A stretch of DNA of 64,000 nucleotides from Halobacillus_B rhizosphaerae (GCF_046719735.1 NZ_JAUTWQ010000014.1:1-64000); one strand, 5' to 3'. Shown: positions 15,140 to 24,269, counted from the stretch's first letter. Numbers and translations are program-made. Notes: generated by a model not told the origin, from the letters alone.

Positions 15140-16521
15140 GTTTTCTTCCCCAATCGATTCATTTTGCCAATCGAGTTCACAGCATCAACCATGGCATTCG
15201 TTTTTCCACTATGAAAAAAGAGGACATCACCTTTCGGATCTTCCGGACTACGCCCTGCTCGTCCCGAGATTTGCACCAGGGCGGCTTCGTCGAATACTTC
15301 ATGACCGGCATCCAGTACAAACACATCAACTGACGGAAACGTAACGCCTCGCTCTAAAATAGTCGTGGTCACGAGGATCCGATACCTTTTCTCACGGAAG
15401 GCGGAAATTTTGTCTGCACGGTCCGGATCTTCGGCATGAACAAAAGGGACAGCAGAGTCATGGGTGTTTAGTAACTTTGCCACAGCTTCTGCTTGAGCAA
15501 TAACCGGCACAAAGATAAGCAGCTGCCGGGGGCTTTGCTGTTGTTGATCGATCAGGGTGAGAATGGAAGCAGGAAGCTGATGGTTTTCCATTTTTTTGTG
15601 AAAGGTGGGGAGTAATTTAAATTGAGGCACGGGCAGAGGATGGCCATGGAACCGTTTCGGAATAAACACGACCGGCAGTTTCTTCATTTGAATTCGGCGG
15701 CGCTGCTGTTTTCTCGGCGTCGCGGTTAAGTAGAGGACCGCTGCCTGCGGTTTAGCTGCTCGCCTGGCAGCATAGTGAAGAGAGGAATCCTGGTGGTAAG
15801 GGAAAGCGTCGACCTCATCAATGATCATCACATCAAAAGAATGCGCATAGCGGAGCAGCTGATGGGTCGTCGAGATAATCAACTGAGCCGCTCCCGCCTT
15901 ATCAGGACTGTCTCCGTACAGAGCTTCAATAGGAACGTCGGGAAATGCCTGCCGAAACCGTGGCAGCAGTTCACGAACAACGTCCGTTCTCGGGGTGGCG
16001 AGACACACCCGCTTTCCCTGCTGCAAAGCGAGCGTCAGCCCAGGGAAAAGCATTTCCGTCTTTCCAGCTCCGCAAACCGCCCAGACGAGCAGCTCACCGG
16101 CACCCTTTTCGACCAACTCCGAAATTGCGGATGCGGCGACTTGCTGAGCTGGAGTCAGCTCTCCTTGCCAAGCACACGGAGCTTCGTAACGTGTCCAAGT
16201 TGAAAATGGGTGTCCATAATACAGGGGTTCACAGTCCAGCACCCTTCCCATTTTGATGCAGCTGCGACAGTAGCAGCAGCGCTTGCCGCACGCCGTATGA
16301 GGCAATTGCGCAAATTTGTAATTGACTTGATTGCCGCAGCGCCGGCAGCGACGACCCCAGCGATGCTTTTCTATGGAATGAATAGGAGTAAAATAGTCTT
16401 GCCGATGCTCAAGGGGAATTTCAGCTTGAAGCAATAGTTTACCAGCATATTGCGGGAGAGATTTTTCCGATTGAACCATAGGAATCCAGTCATAGTCTGG
16501 AGAAAAATAGGAGCGGATCAT
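15136..16521 (-). CDS. comFA: Late competence ATP-dependent DNA translocase ComFA
   Basis: This 461-aa DEAD-family helicase-like ATPase pulls single-stranded transforming DNA into the cytoplasm. A four-Cys zinc finger (C59, C62 and the 82-88 Cys cluster), Walker A GAGKT (151-155), Walker B DEVD (235-238), LTATPRK and motif VI QISGRAGRSP are visible. The start is ATG 16521 behind AAGGTGAT. comFB, which separates comFA and comFC in B. subtilis, is absent; here the two overlap. Confidence 0.96.
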   Translation of the reverse strand: MIRSYFSPDYDWIPMVQSEKSLPQYAGKLLLQAEIPLEHRQDYFTPIHSIEKHRWGRRCRRCGNQVNYKFAQLPHTACGKRCCYCRSCIKMGRVLDCEPLYYGHPFSTWTRYEAPCAWQGELTPAQQVAASAISELVEKGAGELLVWAVCGAGKTEMLFPGLTLALQQGKRVCLATPRTDVVRELLPRFRQAFPDVPIEALYGDSPDKAGAAQLIISTTHQLLRYAHSFDVMIIDEVDAFPYHQDSSLHYAARRAAKPQAAVLYLTATPRKQQRRRIQMKKLPVVFIPKRFHGHPLPVPQFKLLPTFHKKMENHQLPASILTLIDQQQQSPRQLLIFVPVIAQAEAVAKLLNTHDSAVPFVHAEDPDRADKISAFREKRYRILVTTTILERGVTFPSVDVFVLDAGHEVFDEAALVQISGRAGRSPEDPKGDVLFFHSGKTNAMVDAVNSIGKMNRLGKKT

Positions 16522-16636
16522 AAGATCACCTTTCTTTGTGGGGAGGAAGCGGGGAGATCCGCTTCCAGATTAGGGGGAGTGTATCGTTGATCGCGTGCAA
16601 ATCTTTATTTCTTGAAGTTGATTATAATATATTATT

Positions 16637-16873
16637 TTAGTTGTGTTCATATGAATTGCCGTTTGAATTTTTATAATTGTTAAGTTTGAGTAGTGTATAG
16701 ACTATAGTACAAACCACCCAAATATTAAACGCAGAAAAAATAATCAACGAACTAACATGCTCAAAACTAACTAACGGCCAAAAGTAGTAATCAAAAACTA
16801 ATCCAAAAAGAAAAGCTCCAATTAAGTTGTGTGTAATATTTGTCTTTTCGTTCTTAAATATCCTAGTATACAC
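16637..16873 (-). CDS. Small two-helix membrane protein
   Basis: This 78-aa protein is of no recognised family. The frame is open back to 16966, but GTG 16873 has GGAGG seven bases upstream and gives a compact protein with a charged N-terminus (YTRIFKNEKTN) and two hydrophobic helices (about 17-32 and 42-62), ending in an Asn-rich tail. The local DNA is clearly more AT-rich than its neighbours. It fills the gap between degV and comFA, which is empty in B. subtilis, and may be a recent acquisition. Confidence 0.45.
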   Translation of the reverse strand: MYTRIFKNEKTNITHNLIGAFLFGLVFDYYFWPLVSFEHVSSLIIFSAFNIWVVCTIVYTLLKLNNYKNSNGNSYEHN

Positions 16874-16969
16874 ACGAAAACCTCCATTAAAATTCCATAT
16901 ATTTACATAAATTTTAGCATATTCAGGAGGATTTCGCAGCGAATTCAAAAAAGTCACGGCTATCAAAAA

Positions 16970-17815
16970 TTAAGACTGACGGTACCAGCCCATGCCGATC
17001 GCCCCTTCGCCAAGGTGCGTGCCAATAACCGGTCCGAAATGACTGACGTACACTTCTACATTATCAAACTCAGCTTCGATCTCACGTTTAATCTGTTCCG
17101 CTTCTTCCAGCCGATTTGCGTGAATCACACTCGCTTTTACGTGCCCGCCTTCACGGACCGATTCTTCGAACAACGTAAGAATTCGTTTCAAAGCTTTCTT
17201 TCTCGTGCGGATTTTTTCAAAAGGGACAATCTTTGTATCTACAAAATGAAGCACCGGCTTGATTTGCAGCAGACTGCCGACGAAGGCCTGTGCACCGTTC
17301 AGGCGGCCGCCGCGGGCCAGATGAGATAAATCATCCGCCATAAAGTAGGCGTGCATTCCAGTCTTCATTTCCTCTAAGCGAGCGATAATCTGCTCAGGTG
17401 TTGCCCCGTTGCTGGCAAGCTCTGCCGCTTCTAAAGCGTAAAACCCCTGCATTAAGCAGCTCATTTCAGAATCGAACACATGAACATCAAGATCCTCTAC
17501 CATATCTCCGGCTGCAACCATACCCTGATACGTCCCGCTGATGCCGCTGGAAAGATGAACGGCAACAACGGCATCATAATCGGCCGCAAGTTCTTTGAGC
17601 TTCTCTGCCATCAAGCCGACGGAAGGCTGCGAGGTCTTAGGAAGTTCATTGTTTTCCTTGACCATATCGTAAAAGTCTTCATCGGTAATATCGACTTCTT
17701 CCTGATACGTTTCGTGCCCGAAAATCACATTTAACGGGACCATATGAATGTCGTTCGCTTTCCGGACTTCTCTCGGAAGGTAGGCAGTACTATCGGTAAG
17801 GACCGCTGTTTTCAT
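16970..17815 (-). CDS. degV: DegV family fatty-acid-binding protein
   Basis: This 281-aa DegV-fold protein corresponds to YviA/DegV beside degU in B. subtilis. The N-terminal VLTDSTAYLP, TSQPSVG, HLSSGISGTYQ and C-terminal HFGPVIGTHLGEGAIG motifs define the family. Such proteins (FakB type) bind acyl chains and hand them to a fatty-acid kinase. AAGGAG lies upstream of the start. Confidence 0.93.
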   Translation of the reverse strand: MKTAVLTDSTAYLPREVRKANDIHMVPLNVIFGHETYQEEVDITDEDFYDMVKENNELPKTSQPSVGLMAEKLKELAADYDAVVAVHLSSGISGTYQGMVAAGDMVEDLDVHVFDSEMSCLMQGFYALEAAELASNGATPEQIIARLEEMKTGMHAYFMADDLSHLARGGRLNGAQAFVGSLLQIKPVLHFVDTKIVPFEKIRTRKKALKRILTLFEESVREGGHVKASVIHANRLEEAEQIKREIEAEFDNVEVYVSHFGPVIGTHLGEGAIGMGWYRQS

Positions 17816-17942
17816 GTGCTTTCACTCCTTGTCCTATAGAATATTTTCTACTAGTCTATGTAATGCTTATTCCCATAAATTCTCTGTTTTCATTTTACAT
17901 GAAGGTCCGGAACTTTGCATTAACTATTAGGTTCGTTACATA

Positions 17943-17982
17943 AAAAATAAGAGCTCTGGAGAACAATACTCCAGAGCTCTTA
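17943..17982 (-). terminator. degU terminator
   Basis: A perfect 14-bp stem, TAAGAGCTCTGGAG / CTCCAGAGCTCTTA, has a 7-base loop and a T-rich tail on the minus strand. Confidence 0.93.
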
Positions 17983-17991
17983 CTCTATAGA

Positions 17992-18669
17992 TTATATAAC
18001 TTCTACCCAGCCATTTTTAATAGCTGTTACAACAGCCTGGGTACGGTCGTTTACATTCATTTTCTGTAAAATATTACTCACATGGTTTTTCACTGTTTTC
18101 TCACTAATATAGAGAGATTCGGCTACTCCACGGTTACTATTTCCGTCCGCCAGCAGCTGCAGTACTTCACATTCTCTGCGCGTTAATAGGTGAAGCGGCT
18201 TGCGGTATTCGATCGTACGGTAAGCATTGCTTCCTTTATTCTCAGACAGACGGCGGTATTCAGCCACTAGATTATGAGTGACTTTCGGATGTAGATAAGA
18301 TCCGCCTTCGCCGACGACTTTAATCGCCTCAATCAGTGCATCTGAATCCATTTCCTTAAGCAGGTACCCTTGAGCGCCAGTTTTTAAGGCATGCGTGACA
18401 TAGTTTTCATCATCATGGATGGATAAAATAATAACTTTTAACTCTGGATAGCGGTTAATTAATTCTGCCGTTGCTTCCACGCCGTTCTTGCTTGGCATGT
18501 TAATATCCATGAGTACTACATCGGGAGTGTTTTGATCAATTAAGTCTACAGCCTGGCTTCCGTCATCGCCTTCTGCTACTACTTCAAAGCTTGATTCAAA
18601 ATCCAGGATTCTTTTTACACCTTCGCGAAATAATTTATGGTCGTCAATCAGGACTATTCTGGTCGTCAT
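17992..18669 (-). CDS. degU: Response regulator DegU
   Basis: This 225-aa NarL/LuxR-type response regulator has a receiver domain with phospho-acceptor D55 (VVLMDINMP) and a C-terminal LuxR HTH (LTRRECEVLQLLADGNSNRGVAESLYISEKTVKNHVSNIL). In Bacillus it controls motility, competence and exoenzymes according to phosphorylation state. It is encoded 164 bases after degS, so it probably also has its own promoter. Confidence 0.97.
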   Translation of the reverse strand: MTTRIVLIDDHKLFREGVKRILDFESSFEVVAEGDDGSQAVDLIDQNTPDVVLMDINMPSKNGVEATAELINRYPELKVIILSIHDDENYVTHALKTGAQGYLLKEMDSDALIEAIKVVGEGGSYLHPKVTHNLVAEYRRLSENKGSNAYRTIEYRKPLHLLTRRECEVLQLLADGNSNRGVAESLYISEKTVKNHVSNILQKMNVNDRTQAVVTAIKNGWVEVI

Positions 18670-18833
18670 GGTTTCTTCCTCCTATATCATTACATTCCAT
18701 TGGCTCAAAGTTCCCCTAAGCCTAACCTATTTCTATCTCTGTTTTGGTTTTTTTATCTATTTTTGGTGTCTTATCCTAAACCTAATTCCTATTATAAACG
18801 ATTTACTTCTAATTACATAGGTAATCCTTAAAA

Positions 18834-19973
18834 TTAACTATTTATTGGAATTTGGATAGTCACTATGGTCCCCTCACCGGGGCTTGAATCTATCGTAAGT
18901 TCTCCATCTAACATATCAACACGCTCGCGCATGCCGACTAACCCAAAGGATTTATCCTTTTTCTCTGTGGGGTCGAATCCTTTTCCATCATCTTTCACGA
19001 TAATCATCGTCTGGGTCGGTTTCATCTCTATTTTCACCTGGATATGGGAAGATTCCGCATGTTTTACCGCATTTTGGACTGCTTCCTGGATTAAACGAAA
19101 TAAGGCGACTTCATATTTACTTTCAAACCGCCGTTCCTTGCCAATAGAAGCAAAGGAAATTTCCAGACTGTTGTACTCTTCCACCGTAGCTAAATATTTC
19201 TTTAACGTGGGGACGAGTCCTAAATCATCAAGCGCCATTGGTCGAAGGTCGTAAATAATTCTCCGGACCTCGTACAAGGCTGAGCGCACCATAGACCGCA
19301 CACTCTTCATTTCTTTTCTAGCTTCTTCCACTCCATATTTACGGAAGGTTCGCTCCACCAAATCGGAACGGAGCATCACATTGGCAAGCATCTGTGCCGG
19401 TCCATCGTGAATTTCCCGTGAGAGACGGCGCCGTTCTTCTTCCTGGGCTTCAATAATCTTCAAGCCGAATTCCTGTTTCTCTTTCGCGTCCTCAAGCGCG
19501 GCTGATACATGCTGGAAATCTACGGTTAAATAGTCAAGAACGACCGATATCTTTCCAGCCAGCGCTTCAGCGCGGGCAATCGTTTCGTCTAGGTTACGCA
19601 AACGGAATTCAATATCATCCCGGCGTTTTCTAAGCTGTTTCTCTTTCTCACGTTTCATCGATAGGTCCATTTGCAGACCATGTGTCTGCTCATAAACTCT
19701 TCTAATTTCATCTTCTGAATACTGTTGGAATTGCTTACTGACTTCAGACAAACGCATACGTGAGAAGCGGACTTTTTGTTCGAGCTTGTCCCCTTCATCA
19801 ATGAGTGAAACGACTTGTTTTTTTATTTCAGTAAGTTCGTTATTTAATTTTTCAAATTCGTTTCGGGACTCTTCACCAATTTCAAATATTTCATCTTTGC
19901 TATTCGTGACGGTATCCACCATCTCATGGATGATATGGTCAAGTGCTTTGTCCCCAGTTTTACGATTGCTCAT
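18834..19973 (-). CDS. degS: Sensor histidine kinase DegS
   Basis: This 379-aa cytoplasmic kinase has no membrane segments. A long N-terminal coiled-coil sensor (about 20-175) precedes the dimerisation/phosphoacceptor HisKA_3 box (SREIHDGPAQMLANV, H189). The C-terminal HATPase carries VKDDGKGFDP and GLVGMRERV. H189 is at the same residue number as in B. subtilis DegS. Confidence 0.97.
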   Translation of the reverse strand: MSNRKTGDKALDHIIHEMVDTVTNSKDEIFEIGEESRNEFEKLNNELTEIKKQVVSLIDEGDKLEQKVRFSRMRLSEVSKQFQQYSEDEIRRVYEQTHGLQMDLSMKREKEKQLRKRRDDIEFRLRNLDETIARAEALAGKISVVLDYLTVDFQHVSAALEDAKEKQEFGLKIIEAQEEERRRLSREIHDGPAQMLANVMLRSDLVERTFRKYGVEEARKEMKSVRSMVRSALYEVRRIIYDLRPMALDDLGLVPTLKKYLATVEEYNSLEISFASIGKERRFESKYEVALFRLIQEAVQNAVKHAESSHIQVKIEMKPTQTMIIVKDDGKGFDPTEKKDKSFGLVGMRERVDMLDGELTIDSSPGEGTIVTIQIPINS

Positions 19974-20135
19974 GACAAGACTCCTCCATCAATATTCACA
20001 TACTCATTCGAATTATATAAGTCGTTTTATGGGGGTTACCCCGAGATTGTTTTCACATGTAGAACGATTGGTCGATATCATTTGCTGGACGAACGACACA
20101 ATTATATAATAATTCACTAGGAGGCTGAAGCCAAT

Positions 20136-20768
20136 ATGTTAGAAAACTATTTTACGGTAAAGCGTGAAGGCAGTAAAGAAATCATCATTCAGAAATCCCG
20201 ATTCATTGGATATGTGAAGCGCTGTGAAACAGAGGAAGCCGCGCAGGAATTTATTGCTTCGATAAAAAAGAAACACGCCGATGCTAATCACAATTGTTCC
20301 GCTTATATGATCGGAGAACAGAATCTTATTCAAAAAGCGCACGATGACGGAGAACCGAGCGGCACAGCTGGCGTTCCAATGCTCGAAGTATTAAAGAAAA
20401 AAGAGTTAAAAGATACTGCCGTTGTAGTGACTCGTTATTTCGGAGGCACCAAGCTTGGGACAGGCGGACTCATCCGCGCTTATTCCTCTACCGTCTCTGA
20501 AGCAATAAATGAGACTGGAATCGTGGAAAGACAAAAGGTTCATATGATGAAAGTGAAAGCGGACTATACTCTGCTTGGGAAACTTGAAAATGAAATTCGC
20601 AACTCCCATTTTCACCTATCTTCCATTGAATATTTGGAGCATGTGGAGATTTATACTGACGTAATAAGCGGGGAAGAGGATGAATTCACTTCATGGATCA
20701 CTGATTTAACAAGCGGACAGGCTGAAATTGAGCCGTTGGATTATTCTTATAGGGAAACAATTATTTAA
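20136..20768 (+). CDS. yvyE: YigZ/IMPACT family protein YvyE
   Basis: This 210-aa UPF0029 (IMPACT) family protein is divergent from degS as in B. subtilis. The signature VTRYFGGTKLGTGGLIRAYS and DDGEPSGTAG are present in the N-terminal domain; the C-terminal domain is a DUF1949-type ferredoxin fold. The exact role is unclear; it is linked to translation regulation. The start follows AGGAGGC. Confidence 0.93.
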   Translation: MLENYFTVKREGSKEIIIQKSRFIGYVKRCETEEAAQEFIASIKKKHADANHNCSAYMIGEQNLIQKAHDDGEPSGTAGVPMLEVLKKKELKDTAVVVTRYFGGTKLGTGGLIRAYSSTVSEAINETGIVERQKVHMMKVKADYTLLGKLENEIRNSHFHLSSIEYLEHVEIYTDVISGEEDEFTSWITDLTSGQAEIEPLDYSYRETII

Positions 20769-20882
20769 ATGAATTATCTATTTTAGGTTTGGCGGGTCTC
20801 CAATTCGTCTAATACTGTAGGTGTATGTTTTTTTACATCTTAGGCAGGATTACTGCATGAATTAGGAGGCTCTTATAGAGTT

Positions 20883-22340
20883 ATGGCAAACGAAGAAAGA
20901 AAAGAATTAGAACGATCATTAAAGCCTCATTGGGTATGGGCCATTGCCTTTGGTTCAGCGATAGGCTGGGGAGCATTCGTGCTGCCAACAGATTGGATTA
21001 GTCAAGCAGGGCCAGTCGGTGTCATCATTGGCATACTATTAGGTGCTGCTTTAATGATGGTTATAGGGGTAAGCTACGGTTTCTTAATTGAAAAATTTCC
21101 GGTTACAGGCGGAGAATTCGCCTATGCGTATATAGGTTTCGGACGCCTGTTTGCTTTTATTGCCGGCTGGTTTCTCACCTTAGGCTACACCTGTATTGTA
21201 GCGCTGAATGCTTCAGCACTCTCTTTGCTTGCTAAGTTTTTATTTCCCGATCTAGTCAAGCAAGGGTATATGTATACAGTAGCAGGCTATGACGTGTATT
21301 TCGTCCAAATACTAATCGCTAGTTTAGCTCTTATCATTTTTGCTTTATTAAATATTCGCGGTGCCAGTTTTTCAGGACGAACGCAATTTGTATTTAGTCT
21401 CATCTTGATTCTGGGAATTCTGTTGTTAGGAATCGGAGCGATCTTCTCAGATGGCCCAAGCCTGTCCAACCTGGAACCAGGATTTACTCCAGATAAATCA
21501 GCGATTGCCTCCATTTTAACGATTCTCGCAATCGCACCATTCGCCTATGTCGGTTTCGATAACATTCCGCAGGCGGCCGAAGAATTTAACTTTGAATCTA
21601 AGAAAGCGTTCGGATTAATTATCTGGTCTCTGCTCGCCGCAGGTCTTGCTTATGCAGCCATGATTACGATTACTGCAAGTACTATGCCTTGGCAGCAGCT
21701 GCTTGCGCAAACCCAGAATTCCGTGTGGGGGACTGGAGATGCGATCCAGAGCTACTTAGGAAAAGCCGGCGTATTCATTATCGCCATTGCCGTTATGATG
21801 GGAATCTTCACCGGTCTGAACGGATTTTATATTTCTTCCAGCCGGTTAACGTTTGCGATGGGACGTGCTCGGATTCTCCCTGATGCTTTCAGAAAGCTTC
21901 ATAGTAAATACAACACTCCGTATGTAGGAATCTTATTTACGATGGCTCTTTGCCTCGTTGCTCCATGGTTCGGAAGACAAGCTCTGCTTTGGGTTGTGGA
22001 TATGTCCTCGACCGGAGTAGCCATTGCTTACTTCTTCTGTACTGCCACGGCTTATAAGTTCTTTAAGTGGTCTGAAGGACAGCCGAGTAAGCACGCATCA
22101 ACCCAGACTTCTCCCGGCAGAAAGCTGCTTTCTTTAATTGGGATGATCAGCTCGATAGGTTTCTTGCTCTTACTTCTCGTTCCTCAATCCCCTGCATCGC
22201 TAGGCAAAGAATCTTACATTGCCCTTGGGATCTGGATCTTGATCGGAGCAGTATTCTACCTGGCTAATCGTAAACGGTACACTTCTTATGATAGAAAAGA
22301 AATGAACTATCTCATTTTGGCAAAAGAAGAAATCGATTAA
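20883..22340 (+). CDS. APC superfamily amino acid permease
   Basis: This 485-aa integral membrane transporter has about 12 hydrophobic helices and the typical first-helix motif (WAIAFGSAIGWGAFVLP) and VGFDNIPQAAEEF segment. It is probably an amino-acid antiporter or symporter; substrate cannot be assigned. AGGAGG lies 13 bases before the ATG, unusually far, but a CTC-TTAT-AGAG mini-hairpin between them could shorten the effective spacing. No T-box or other riboswitch is seen upstream. Confidence 0.88.
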   Translation: MANEERKELERSLKPHWVWAIAFGSAIGWGAFVLPTDWISQAGPVGVIIGILLGAALMMVIGVSYGFLIEKFPVTGGEFAYAYIGFGRLFAFIAGWFLTLGYTCIVALNASALSLLAKFLFPDLVKQGYMYTVAGYDVYFVQILIASLALIIFALLNIRGASFSGRTQFVFSLILILGILLLGIGAIFSDGPSLSNLEPGFTPDKSAIASILTILAIAPFAYVGFDNIPQAAEEFNFESKKAFGLIIWSLLAAGLAYAAMITITASTMPWQQLLAQTQNSVWGTGDAIQSYLGKAGVFIIAIAVMMGIFTGLNGFYISSSRLTFAMGRARILPDAFRKLHSKYNTPYVGILFTMALCLVAPWFGRQALLWVVDMSSTGVAIAYFFCTATAYKFFKWSEGQPSKHASTQTSPGRKLLSLIGMISSIGFLLLLLVPQSPASLGKESYIALGIWILIGAVFYLANRKRYTSYDRKEMNYLILAKEEID

Positions 22341-22445
22341 TTCGTTAGTGCCATGGGATAACATCAGTCCTAATTTAAAAAAGATTGTGCCATTAAAAAA
22401 CGTTGGACGGAAGGGCAAAGATTTGGACCCGGCGTAAATTTCATT

Positions 22446-22480
22446 AAAAAAACCCGAACCATTGATTTGGTTCGGGTTTT
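22446..22480. terminator. Bidirectional terminator
   Basis: The stem AAAACCCGAACC / GGTTCGGGTTTT has an 8-base loop. It lies between the convergent permease and TcaA-like genes. The same CCCGAACC stem recurs at 47446 and, with one inserted base, at 61597. Confidence 0.9.
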
Positions 22481-22518
22481 CTAATGTGTTAAGTTGCCCT
22501 GGTGCAGCTTTTTTTTAA

Positions 22519-23814
22519 TTATTCATTTCCTGCTACGACAGCTAAATTACTTTCATTGATCTCATCAAGAGATTGACTGCCGGTAATCATCCACTTTTCC
22601 TTGTCAAGATTATAAGTGAACTGATACTTGAAATCTTCTTCCCCAGATTCCGTATTCACATTTTCAGGGTCACGATCGGCAGAGTAATAAGCTTTATCAA
22701 ACGTCAGCGCAGCATCTACAGAGGCTTGGAAATTATCTTTTCCTTCTTTAGAGAATCCAATGCTGTCCCTGTCAATGGCCACCTTAGCTACATCCCCTTT
22801 AAATTGCAGGTTGTTTGCTTGCAGCAGAGACAAAGATTCTTTGGCACTGTCGATATAGTCCTCATTCTGTATTCGAGTGAAAACCTCAGCATCTTGATTT
22901 TTCTGGGCTTTTACCCATTGATTGGCGTGTTCAGCTACGGCTGCCCCTAGATCATCTTCCAGCGTTTTCTTTAAATAATTCTCGGTAACAGCCGGACTCA
23001 AACCTTTAAAAGACATCTTTACCGTTTCTCCGTCTTGCATGGAATATGTATTAATTTCAACGTCGGTAACATGAGGAGTGCCTTTCTGGTTATAGCTTCC
23101 TGTCAACGTATGCTTCCCTGGAATCAGCCCTTTAAGTACATAATCCTTCTTTTCTTTCAGTGTACTTACTTTCTGATCGTCCACGTACAGATCTACGTTT
23201 GGTAAGTTCGCTGTTACACTCACACTCGCAGGACTCAGGACGAAGTGGTAATCAGGGAAAAACAGCCATTTTTTTCCGTGTTTTTCCAAAGTTAAATATC
23301 GACCTTCTAATGCTGCTTGATTACCATTCTTAATATGACTGACGAGTGACACCATTGCTTCACGGTTTTCATGATAATAGTCAATGAGTGATTCTGCTTC
23401 ATTCTTGGTAAACGTTTGATCTTTACCTGGAAAAACAATTAAATCGGTAAGTTTTGCTGCATCACTGTTATTCACAGCCTTTTCCAATGCCTTCGTTGTA
23501 TAAGCTGGAGAAGTAATCTTCTGAAGAATAAACCAGCCAGTAATTAAGAGAGCAACAATCAAAACGGCAGTAATAAAAATCGTAAAAATTCTCTTCCAAT
23601 CTCGTTTCTTATACTGCTCGGAGTCTTCTTCTGCATCATAATCATAATCCGGTTGCGAGGCGTTCATCCAGTCTCCCTGGTTTCTCGCAAAATCAGCCGG
23701 CTGCTTTTTTACTTTTCTTTCTTCTTGTTTCTTTGTCTGCTGAGGCGCATTGCAAAACGGACACTCCTCAGCATCTGGATAAATAAGATTTCCGCATTTT
23801 TCACACTTTTTCAT
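22519..23814 (-). CDS. TcaA/YvbJ-like zinc-ribbon membrane protein
   Basis: This 431-aa protein starts at ATG 23814 (MKKCEKCGNLIYPDAEECPFC); an upstream frame extension lacks a site. It has an N-terminal zinc ribbon (CEKC...CPFC), an acidic linker, one membrane helix (about 85-105) and a long extracellular part with repeated TcaA-type domains. It resembles B. subtilis YvbJ and staphylococcal TcaA, which affect glycopeptide and envelope stress responses. The terminator is at 22446-22480. Confidence 0.82.
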   Translation of the reverse strand: MKKCEKCGNLIYPDAEECPFCNAPQQTKKQEERKVKKQPADFARNQGDWMNASQPDYDYDAEEDSEQYKKRDWKRIFTIFITAVLIVALLITGWFILQKITSPAYTTKALEKAVNNSDAAKLTDLIVFPGKDQTFTKNEAESLIDYYHENREAMVSLVSHIKNGNQAALEGRYLTLEKHGKKWLFFPDYHFVLSPASVSVTANLPNVDLYVDDQKVSTLKEKKDYVLKGLIPGKHTLTGSYNQKGTPHVTDVEINTYSMQDGETVKMSFKGLSPAVTENYLKKTLEDDLGAAVAEHANQWVKAQKNQDAEVFTRIQNEDYIDSAKESLSLLQANNLQFKGDVAKVAIDRDSIGFSKEGKDNFQASVDAALTFDKAYYSADRDPENVNTESGEEDFKYQFTYNLDKEKWMITGSQSLDEINESNLAVVAGNE

Positions 23815-23896
23815 TCTATCCCCCCAGTTTCCACTTTCCAACTATATATTACCATATTCGACAAAGAAACAGGACAAATGACTCACAATTGGCCAA

Positions 23897-23920
23897 GAAA
23901 AAACCCACTTTAGAAGTGGG
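23897..23920 (-). terminator. Terminator of the SinI-like gene
   Basis: The stem CCCACTT / AAGTGGG has a 3-base loop followed by six T on the minus strand, 12 bases past the stop at 23933. Confidence 0.85.
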
Positions 23921-23932
23921 CAGAAATAGTGT

Positions 23933-24055
23933 TCACTTATTAATATTTATTAAAAATGCTCGAATCTCTTCTTTACTCATTCCTAATTTCTTTGCTTCCT
24001 TCACCAAATCCACCCATTCAGCATCCAGTAATTCCTTCTTCAACTGAGTTGTCAA
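23933..24055 (-). CDS. SinI-like antirepressor, 40 aa
   Basis: This is a short gene of 40 codons. The start is TTG 24055 with GGAGGG eight bases upstream, and no in-frame ATG lies further 5'. The product contains LDAEWVDLVKEAKKLGMSKE followed by EIRAFL, closely matching the Sin/SinI domain (B. subtilis SinI: LDQEWVELMVEAKEANIS, PEEIRKYL). SinI binds SinR and frees biofilm matrix genes. The C-terminal tail of SinI is missing, as in other short SinI paralogues. A c-di-GMP-I riboswitch lies directly upstream and a terminator downstream, so this is a one-gene unit. No sinR is present in the window. Confidence 0.85.
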   Translation of the reverse strand: MTTQLKKELLDAEWVDLVKEAKKLGMSKEEIRAFLININK

Positions 24056-24077
24056 TGAATGATCCCTCCATCATTCA
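24056..24077 (-). promoter_or_regulatory. Hairpin presenting the sinI-like Shine-Dalgarno
   Basis: A perfect 8-bp inverted repeat, TGAATGAT and ATCATTCA (minus strand), encloses exactly GGAGGG, the ribosome binding site of the SinI-like gene; the TTG start follows at once. This is the likely translational expression platform of the riboswitch just upstream. Confidence 0.7.
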
Positions 24078-24185
24078 TCCTTAGCAGCTCGGCAGTCTTA
24101 ACTCTACTAATGTAGACAAAAGAAGGAGTTGAAGACCCGTAGTTTTGCGTCCTTACCTTTCGATAAGTTTGCCTTTAAATAAGGA
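24078..24185 (-). promoter_or_regulatory. c-di-GMP-I (GEMM) riboswitch
   Basis: The minus strand carries the conserved GEMM core: AAAGGCAAAC, a 6-bp stem with GAAA tetraloop (CTTATC-GAAA-GGTAAG), GGACGCAAAACTACGGGTCT, a second arm closed by GTCTT/AAGAC and AACTC/GAGTT, and finally TGCCGAGCTGC, the tetraloop-receptor strand. Flanking TCCTTA (24185-24180) and TAAGGA (24083-24078) can form P1. It ends about 9 bases before the GGAGGG of the SinI-like gene. The known role of the class is binding of c-di-GMP; whether it turns the gene on or off here is not determined. Confidence 0.9.
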
Positions 24186-24269
24186 ATGGAATAAAAACTT
24201 AGAATACTCTGTAAATTAGTATCTTTATTTTACTGGATAATGAATGAAATGTATAGCTTTTTTTTGAAA

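Noticed and set aside
20769..20882. T-box or other riboswitch before the APC permease
   Set aside because: The leader is only about 110 bases and has none of the T-box conserved blocks.
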